DNA from: Euryodendron excelsum
Taxonomy: Eukaryota; Streptophyta; Magnoliopsida; Ericales; Pentaphylacaceae
NCBI GenBank assembly: GCA_033060915.1
Contig: CM065387.1
Span: 29,347,501-29,411,500, forward strand
Direction of reading: 5' to 3'
DNA: 64,000 bases
A program made the position numbers and the translations under genes. Position 1 is the first letter of the stretch; each line of letters begins with the position of its first letter. Below are positions 56,755 to 64,000 of this stretch, in pieces. The notes beneath the pieces were generated by a model. The model was not told the DNA's origin, did not search any database, and saw only the letters and a program-made list of their open reading frames with translations.

Positions 56755-58417
56755 ATGGCAAACGAGGTTTTGAGTCGACTGAGAGCTTGGCACACTAGCT
56801 ACCCTCCGGATGAGCTGGACATCTTTCGCCGGTCCTTTGGTCGAGTAGCTTCACTTCTATCAGTGCGGCTCATTCCCGGGCTCATGGAGGCGGTGATTCC
56901 CTTCTGGCAGTCTGACTTGTCTCTTTTCTGCTTTAGGGAGTGTGAGCTTACCCCTACTCCTTCTTGGTTTCCGAGATGTTTCTGCTGACATTGTGGGACC
57001 CCTCTTTTCGGATGGTTGTATTACAGTGGTTTCGTCCCAGCTCGGATTTAGACACGCAGTTCTTTCGTCTTCTTCTTTGCCCCAGTTTCCTTATGTCCCA
57101 ACAGAGTTTCTCTTTTCCTGTTTTGAGTTTCCCACGGGTATGCGAGTTCATTCCGGTGAGTGGCACACCTCCCAGGATTGGGTTATTTCTCGGATGGTTG
57201 CCTTGGCCTTGCTTCTGCTAAACTTCTTGGTGTTCCCCCGAGAAGATGATTTAGTGGACTGTCGACTCTATGCACCACTGGCCTTGATCTGTGAGGGGCA
57301 TTCCTATGTTCCTATGATTGTAGGGGAGACCTTCGTGAGTCTTACGAGATTCCAGCAGACCCTTGATGCTCGTTTCTGGGGATATACTACTCTATTTCAG
57401 CTCTGGGCGATTGGACACTTGTTTGTTACACCTTTATTCCAGCATACATGGTATCCTGAGCTTGACCATATACACTCCTTGGCAAGATCTCAGGGTGTCA
57501 TGGCAGATGAGGGGAGATTTTCGCAGACCACGGCATCTTGGGCTGACTATCTCCAGAGCATAAGGTCAGGCACTGTCCGGTGGTATTCAGGACTGGTCGG
57601 TAGGTATTGTTTGAGAGTCCGACCTTCCGGGAGGGCCTTCGTGCCCCTAGCAGGCTTGCGGGGCATTGTCCCTTTCTTCAGTATTCGAGTTCTGTGACAG
57701 CTTGGTAGGAGTCAGGATATCCCTTATTTAGCATCTGCAGCCGAGTTTACTCTTGTCTTTGAGGCGTCGATCCCTAAAGCCTTGGTGGAGAAAGTTATGG
57801 ATACATGGAGATCTTTGCTTCCTCACATTGATGATGATGGTCCCTTCTCTGTCATGCCCCCTGCAACTGAGGCCTATCATTATTGGCTTCGACGCTACGT
57901 GCTGGGTTTTAGTAAACTTGGGGATCTTCTCATTGAGACTCCTTTACCTCTCCTAGGGTATACCGACTTCTTGACTGTTATGATTGTTCAGGGGCGTCGT
58001 CACAGGCGGGAGAACTGTCATCTGATACGGATGTTGCATGACCAGTTGAGGATGAGAGACGCTGAGATAGTTTCATTGGAGAGGCAGCTAGCAGCAGCCA
58101 GAACGACACATGATGACCCACCTTTGGGTGTTGCGAGGGTCCGTAGGCGGCCACGAGGCGTTCTAGGTAGTTCTCCTTCCCTAGAGGGTGATGCGATGGA
58201 TAGCCAGTTTTTGCGGGAGACTGTGGAGTCCCTTACTCGAGAGAGGGACATGCTTTTGGCTAGATGTGCGGACTATGAGCAAGGCCGGCCCGGGTCTTCT
58301 GCAGCTGGTACTTCTTCGAGTGCTCCTCTTGTGACTGGCGAGCCAGCGGATCCCTACATAGCTGATTCCTCCTCTGATGACGACGGGGAGCGATATATTT
58401 TTGCCCCTCGTTTTTAG
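56755..58417 (+). pseudogene. Plus-strand (antisense) gene of A2, DUF7745-like protein
   Basis: Start ATG 56755 follows the leader intron. The N-terminal part reads LIPGLMEAVIPFWQSDLSLF then CFRECELTPTP, a pattern of PMD/DUF7745-type plant proteins. After a frame change near 56940 the body continues with GEWHTSQDWVISRMVALALL, FLVFPREDDLVDCRLYAPLA and LWAIGHLFVTPLFQ, which resemble the DUF7745 domain (unknown function, frequent in plant repeats). An in-frame TGA lies at 57695-57697. The rest is open to 58417 and holds a coiled-coil-like stretch (MRDAEIVSLERQLAAARTTH, about 58044-58103; LRETVESLTRERDMLLARC) and an acidic serine-rich end. With only one stop and one frame change in 1.66 kb, it is better preserved than the pol next to it. 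The family call is from recall of sequence patterns. Confidence 0.65.
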
Positions 58418-59637
58418 ATTTGTTGATTTCTGCATTTGTAGAAAAACATACTTTGTTTAGTGTTATGCCTCTTTTTGTCTTATGAATTCATGACCTCCCG
58501 TACTTTTGGTACCACTTCCCTGCATAATTAGTATAGCAACAAACTTGTGGAAATTTAAATGAAAATCACAGCTTAAAGAAAATAACTCCCTTTTGTTTGA
58601 TTCTCTGACTCACTGATTGTCCCGCGAAAGGAACTCCTGTTTCCTTTAATCCTAACTGGGCTAAGTCGGAGAATGCCTTTCGAAGCGCTTTCCGACTTTT
58701 ACACTGTTGCTTTCATACATTAACTTCTAGGGAATGCGGATGCTTGAGCTATTTCTTACATCTAAATCTCTTGCTCCCAACCCCCCCCCCCCCCCCCCCC
58801 TTTTTTTTTTGCTATTTTTACTACTAGTGCCCCTGACGGTTTTCACCAGTCCCAGCTCTGTCATTTTTGCACCAAGGCGCCTTTGCAGGTTTTTGCCATG
58901 GTCAACAGTTTTGTATCTTGCCACATCCCTACTTTTTTACCTACGACGCCCTTTCGGGTTTTCACTGCATCCTCGGGAAGCGCTTAACTTTTCTCTCTTC
59001 TTTCTCTCTCTTTCCTCAGCTTGGTCTCCGTTTTCTATTGAGAAGCTCCTAAATGCTATTCGCACCATCCTCCAGCCAACGACATATTTTAGGAAGCTCA
59101 TTTGGACTAATCAATTTAACTCTAATCTGAGAGGGCTTTTAGGGTTTGTAATGTGGTTTTTTATTCTTGAAAGAAAAAGGTTCAAGCCTACCATTCTACT
59201 AGTGATCAATAGTTTTTGGTTTAATGGCACTTTTTTTGCGTATTCCCATCTTTTTCCTGGTATTTCATCGCGCACCCTTTTTTTTTTTTTGCTATCAATG
59301 ACGTTAATGCCGACGTTCGTGCGAACTTAAAGTAATACCTCAAGGGATCTCTTTTTCTTTTTTTTTTTTTTTCAGTGCCTTTACTTTGACTTAATATGAT
59401 CACTTTATTGGGGAATGTTTCTGAAAGAAAGTAACCGGCTCTAAGGGTTTCACAAAGGTTATACATATGCATTTTAATTGGATAGAAGATGAAATGAGGG
59501 CCTCTCGTCATATTAGAATTAGATTGTTTAGTCCATAGAGGTTTACCCTTGAAACACTACCCTGTTGATTAGTGGAGAGAATGAGGAGAGTAGATTTTAT
59601 TGCTTCCTTACAGAAACCAAAGGTCTAGCTTTTGGAA
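58418..59637. other. Region between the A2 antisense gene and pol end
   Basis: The 3' ends of two convergent genes meet here. Contains a run of 20 C and 10 T (58781-58810) and T-runs at 59280-59291 and about 59356-59372. 59420-59590 matches A1 30500-30690. No domain is seen. Confidence 0.5.
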
Positions 59638-61070
59638 TCATATGTAGTTGTGTTTGACAGCATCTGAATTCAATGGGCTAGGGAATTCTTGGCCATCCAT
59701 TTCCTCCAAAACGCGAGCTCCTCTGGACAGGACCCTCTTTGCCATGAATGGCCCCTCGTAGTTTGGAGCAAATTTTCCCTATGTTGCCTCTTGATGGGGA
59801 AACACCTTCTTGAGCACCAAATCTCCAGGTTGGAACAATCGAGGTCGTATCTTATCAAATGCTCTGGCCATTCGCCTTCTATAGCAATGAGCGTGATAAA
59901 CTGCAGCTAGCCGCTTCTCATCCAGCAAACAAAGTTGGGCATACCGGTCTTTAATCCATTCTGCTTCATCTAGTTTGGTTTCTATTAAGATCCGTAAAGA
60001 GAGAATCTCAATCTCAATAGGGATGACCGCCTCTGTGCCGTAGACCAACTCGAAAGGGGTACTTCGGTGGAGACCCTCATAGTGGTTCGGTAAGCCATCA
60101 ATGCAAACGGAAGTTTCTCATGCCAATCTCTGTAGTTATCAATCATTTTTCGGAGTACTCTCTTAATGTTCTTGTTGGCTACTTCTACTGCTTCATTCAT
60201 CTGGGGCCGGTAAGTGACCGAATTCCGATGTGTAATATGAAATGTTTGGCATAGCTTTGACATCAACTCGTTGTTCAGATTGGAAGCATTATCGGTAATG
60301 AGTAACTCGGGAATCCCATACCGGCAAATGATATCATTTTTTATGAACCTTTCCATGACCCTTTTAGTGACATGAACATAAGAAACGACTTCTACCCATT
60401 TAGTGAAATAATCAATGGCAACGACGATGAAGCGATGGCCGTTGGAAGCTTTAGGAGTGATTGGACCAATCATATCTATCCCCCACATAGAAAAAGGCCA
60501 TGGGGCTGACGTAGAATGGAGCTCAGTCGATGGTGCTTTGATCTTGTCCCCATGTATCTGACATCTGTGACACCGAAGAACGTATCTAATACAATCTGAC
60601 TCCATTGTTGACCAGTAATACCCTGTCCGGAGAATCTTCTTTGCAAGCGTGTGGCCATTCATGTGGGGGCCGCAAACTCCCTCGTGTACTTCTTCCATAA
60701 TGACTTTGGCTTCGGCGGTATTGACACATCTTAGAGGTCCAAACCATGATCTCCTGAAAAGCTCATTTCCAGCCATGAAGTAGTGTCCTGCCAAATGACA
60801 AATGGTCTTCCTATCACGTTGTGTTGCCGCATCGGGGAATGTCCTAGTTTGGATATACCTCTGGATATCATAAAACCATGGTTTCTCGTGGGGTTCAATA
60901 GTTGTGTGCAGGCAATAGGAGGGGACATCCCTGGTGAAGATCTGTAGGGGGGGTATCTCAGTGCCCCTGTCGACCTTGATTACTGTAGCTAACGTAGCCA
61001 AGGCATCGGCGAAGCTGTTCTCTGTTCGGGTTACGTGACGAAAATCTACGCTTTTGAATAGCTGACACAA
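59638..61070 (-). pseudogene. A2 pol: integrase and C-terminus
   Basis: Zinc-binding part (VHEGVCGPHMNGH ... CHRC) is followed by the catalytic core: D in MWGIDMIGPI, D in LLITDNASNLNN, E in AVEVANKNIKRVL. Then come LVYGTEAVIPIEIEILS and a GDLVLKKVFP stretch, and, in a shifted frame, FAPNYEGPF (GPY/F-type motif) and a DAVKHNYI end at TGA 59638-59640. Frame changes near 60048 and 59779 interrupt the end. There is no chromodomain, as expected for Tat. The usual N-G of the QANGAVE motif is N-E here. It would insert element DNA if intact. Confidence 0.87.
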
Positions 61071-61825
61071 ATCTTTGACCTATTGATGATATAGGGAAAG
61101 TTTGGCATCTCAAGTTTGGTGCACATCCTTGGATTGCTGAATGACCAAATCTGAGTCGCCGAGAACAACCAATTCATCAATCTTCATTTCTAATGCCAAT
61201 CTTAATCCCAGGATGCAAGCCTCATATTCGGCGATGTTATTGGTGCAGAGTTCAAGTTGTAGCTTAACCACAATAGGATAATGACTGCCTGTTCTTGACA
61301 CTACTACTGCCCCAATGCCGGCTCCCCTTTTGTTAGTAGCGTCGTCGAAAAACATCTTCCACTTGGCTAGTTCTTGCTCTTCAGATGCACCATCAATACA
61401 TAATATATTTTCATCCGGAAATTGGGGCTCCATGGATTGATAGTCATCAATGGGGTTCTTGGCCAGATAATCAGCTATCACCTGCCCCTTGATTGCTTTA
61501 CGGGTAGTGAACACAATGTCGAATTCTGACAGGATCATGTGCCATCGAGCAATTCTGCTGGACAGGGTTGGTTTCTTGAATATATACTTGAGGGGATCCA
61601 TTTGAGAGATGAGGAAGGTGGTATGATAGAGCATGTAGTGTCGAAGCTTGTGAGCTACCCAGGCTAATGCGCAGCAGGTTTTCTTGAGATCGGAATACTT
61701 CGCTTCATATGGCAGAAATTTCTTACTGAGGTAGTAAATGGCTTGCTCTTTTCTTCCCATTTTATCATGCTGCCCCAGGACGCATCCCATAGAAGTATCT
61801 AACATTGACATGTACATGACGTCCC
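61071..61825 (-). pseudogene. A2 pol: RNase H and archaeal-type RNase H
   Basis: First domain: SMLDTSMGCVLGQHDK to ARWHMILSEFDIVFTTRKAI, the RNase H attached to RT. Second: KWKMFFDDATNKRGAGIGAV, ELCTNNIAEYEACILGLRLA and VVLGDSDLVIQQ, the extra archaeal-type RNase H of Tat elements with its D-E-D residues visible. Stops TGA 61110-61112 and TAG 61080-61082 interrupt the link to integrase. A one-base frame change near 61820 separates it from RT. Confidence 0.87.
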
Positions 61826-63132
61826 AGGGTTGGTGCCACTAGGATAGGGGGATTTTGAAGATACTCTTTAATTTTCTCAAACACTATTTGACAGTTATCA
61901 TCCCACTCTTTTGGAACGTCTTTCCTAAGGAGTTTGAAAATAGGTTCGTACAGGTGGGTCATTTGGGCGATGAACCTGCTGATAAAGTTCAACTTTCCTA
62001 GAAAAGATCGAACCTCCTTTTCCCCTTTTGGTGTAGGCATTTTAACAACGGATTTTACTTTGGCAGGATCAACCTCTATCCCTTTTTCATTGACTATAAA
62101 CCCCAACAGTTTCCTTGAAGATACTCCGAATGTGCATTTGGCCGGATTTAGCTTAAGCTGATATCTACGGAGACGATCAAACACCCTCTGCGACTTGAAC
62201 AGGTGGTCTTTCCGCTGCTTGGACTTGACGATCATGTCATCCACATAGATCTCTACTTCCTGAGGCATCATGTCATGGAATAAAGTTACCATGGCTTTTT
62301 GGTAGGTTGCCCCTGCGTTGCGAAGCTCGAATGGCATGACTTTATAACAGTATACTCCCTAGGGGGTAATGAAAGCAGTCTTCTCCCGATCCTCTTCGGC
62401 CAGCTTGATCTGATTATATCCCGAAAAACCGTCCATGAAGGAAAGCATTCCATGACCGGCCGTGTTGTCAATAAGCAAGTCTATGTGTGGAAGAGAAAAA
62501 TCATCCTTTGAACTGGCCCTGTTAAGGTCCCGAAAGTCAATGCACATCCGCACCTTGCCATCTTTCTTAGGTACCGGGACAATATTAGCCAGCCATTGAG
62601 GATACTCTACTACTTGCAGAAATCCTGCCTGGAATTGTTTAATCACCTCCTCCTTGATCTTCAGGCTCCATTCGGGTTTCAATCTTCTTAGCTTCTGCTT
62701 AAAGGGTTTTATCTACGGGTCCAAGGGTAGTCTATGTTCCACAATGGATACATCTAGTGCGGACATGTCTTGATAGGACCATGCGAAAACATCCAAGTAT
62801 GCACGCAAAAGTTCCAATAATTCTTTGCGCTGCCATTGATCTAGGCCTGTACCGATTCTAAGCTCTTTCGGATCCCCTTCATTTCCCAAATTAACGGTTT
62901 CCGTTTCCTCAATGTTTGGGGTATTACGATTCTCATGTCTTTCTACTTGTTCCCGAATTTCCTCTAGCACTTCTTCTGTAAAATTTACATCTTCTTCAAT
63001 TCCTAGTTGTTGGTAATCAAACTCGGTGTTCAAGTCATCATTTATCAAGATTGGCATTCTTCGGATTAGCTGAGTAAGATATCGGATGCAAGGGTCCCTG
63101 GCATGGAAAATAGTGTACAATAAATCAAACAA
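61826..63132 (-). pseudogene. A2 pol: reverse transcriptase
   Basis: A spacer with LLELLRAYLDVFAWSYQDM precedes the RT core: VPVPKKDGKVRMCIDFRDLN, SFMDGFSGYNQIKLA, the catalytic EIYVDDMIVKS (about 62224-62256), LLGFIVNEKGIEVDPAKV and FLGKLNFISRFI. Two stops: TAG 62713-62715 before IKPFKQKLRRLKPEW, and TAG 62359-62361 where the family has W (TPWG). Otherwise one long frame. Synthesises element DNA if intact. Confidence 0.9.
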
Positions 63133-64000
63133 GAAAGGAATATTTTTTTTTTCATTGAGAACTTGATTTTAAAAAGTTAAGACAAATACATTTAAAAGGA
63201 TAAAGTTTGTTTATGGCGAATCAGTTGCTCCAGGATCTCGCCCTAAATGGGCTCTGTACCGAAACTTGCGAGCGCGGATGATGTCCTTGCTGGCCCAATT
63301 ATGCAACTTTTCGCCTGGCAACATTGCTCGAATGGATCCATCTTGGGTTACTCCGATGCTAGCCGTCATGACGGGCGCTTCTTCTTGGACCTTTCTCTTC
63401 TTTTTACTTGATATAGGTATTCCTTCCCCCATGTCCAATTGCTTGAATTGGTCTGAGAGTTCCATGACAGCTTTCTTATCAGCTCTCTTCTTCCGTGCTG
63501 CTTCTATTTTCTCATTTCTTGTGGGTTCATACCCCAACCCAAAGGTGGGTTTAGCCGACGGTACTTTTATAATTTCAGGTCTTCCTTGTTAACATCTCCC
63601 TAATCCTTTGCCTGGATGGAAGCCATTTGCTTTAAAATACCGTACTACCATCTGAGAGTTCCTGGAATATTTTGGCTCCACTTGATCTTCTTTCTGCACA
63701 ACAGTGATATATTCGAACGATTGAAAACAAGAGGGCAGTTTAGTGTCAGATGCAACGATATCAGCCTTGTATACAACGAGCTCTTTTTCAGCGAAAATAG
63801 AGATTAGCTTGGAGCCCACGATGAACTTGACTTTCTGATAAAGGCTAGAAGGAACCGCGCCCGCCGAATGAATCCAGGGCCTTCCTAACAGCAAATTATA
63901 GATAGCCGGAATGTGTAAGACTTGGAATTTAATTGTGACGGTTACTGGCCCTATCTTAACAGGCATTTCAATTTCCCCCATGGCTTCCCTTCGAGAACCA
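63133..64000 (-). pseudogene. A2 pol: protease end and linker (cut by window edge)
   Basis: GPVTVTIKFQVLHIPAIYNL and LLGRPWIHSAGAVPSSLYQK match the second half of Tat protease. The active-site D-[ST/GG]-motif would lie to the right of 64000. A stop TAA at 63589-63591 breaks GKGLGR..QGRPEI. The linker with MGYEPTRNEKIEAARKKR continues to a stop at 63211. The non-coding stretch 63133-63210, ending in a CCATGCCAG acceptor-like site near 63105, may be the remains of the intron known between protease and RT in Ogre elements. Confidence 0.78.

Larger units (their letters stand above)
49711..64000 (-). mobile_element. Tat/Ogre-like element A2 (continues past the window)
   Basis: Read on minus from the right edge: protease, RT, RNase H, archaeal-type RNase H and integrase (64000-59638), plus-strand DUF7745-like gene (56755-58417), polypurine tract (55428-55411), 3' LTR (55410-49711). 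gag, primer site and 5' LTR are outside the window. It is closely related to A1 in LTR, polypurine tract, leader exon and leader intron. Confidence 0.9.

Noticed and set aside
58781..58810. C20-T10 run as a biological signal
   Set aside because: It may be real, but long homopolymers are often mis-sized in assemblies, so I do not rely on its length. The same applies to the G15 run at 17291.

Overview
This window looks like gene-poor, repeat-dense nuclear DNA of a flowering plant, probably a eudicot with a large genome. I find no intact host gene, tRNA, rRNA or CRISPR array. Almost everything I can assign is LTR retrotransposon in three groups: (i) Ty3/gypsy Tat (Ogre/Retand-like) elements with very long LTRs (families A, C, E), (ii) Ty3/gypsy chromovirus LTRs of about 2-2.7 kb, Tekay-like (B, D, H), plus a short-LTR chromovirus tail, and (iii) Ty1/copia LTRs. 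The coding parts are decayed by stops and frameshifts.

Layout. 251-633: a broken Tat LTR end. 1098-5885: a Tekay-like element on + (LTR, iMet primer site, gag-protease-half RT). 6215-7038: chromovirus pol tail and 3' LTR. 7040-8697: the 3' end of a Tat LTR fused to 8715-16802, the back half of a Retand-like element C. C has RNase H, archaeal-type RNase H and integrase, an 18-copy 70-bp array, an antisense PF04195-like gene with an intron, and an LTR-like end. A solo copia LTR (9318-10960) is nested in C. 18754-43991 is one Tekay-like LTR (H, minus) split by Tat element A1 (19127-38361, minus), by a copia-like piece and by LTR D1. A1 itself carries a solo Tekay LTR (22500-25047) in its 3' LTR. 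44025-46490 is a Tat LTR front (E, +). 46495-49710 holds LTR D pieces and a primer site, into which Tat element A2 (49711 to beyond 64000, minus) has inserted.

How the parts work together. Tat elements A1 and A2 read on the minus strand. LTR TATA boxes, a primer site next to the 5' LTR (33922-33940), gag or pol, polypurine tracts (26144, 55411) and LTR ends agree on this. Each also carries a plus-strand gene between its coding end and its 3' LTR. This gene has its own leader exon, a conserved leader intron of about 0.88 kb and a host-like domain: plant mobile domain (PMD) in A1 and DUF7745-like in A2. Element C carries a third type (PF04195-like) in the same slot. A1 has lost all of pol and the capsid core of gag but keeps LTRs, primer site, polypurine tract and antisense gene, so it is a non-autonomous derivative. 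A2 keeps a nearly complete but broken pol.

The most interesting signal is this antisense gene slot: a conserved promoter, leader and intron shared by A1 and A2 in front of coding bodies that look different, with an E2F-like site and palindromic GGCGCC words beside it. All family names come from motif recognition by eye; no database search was possible.
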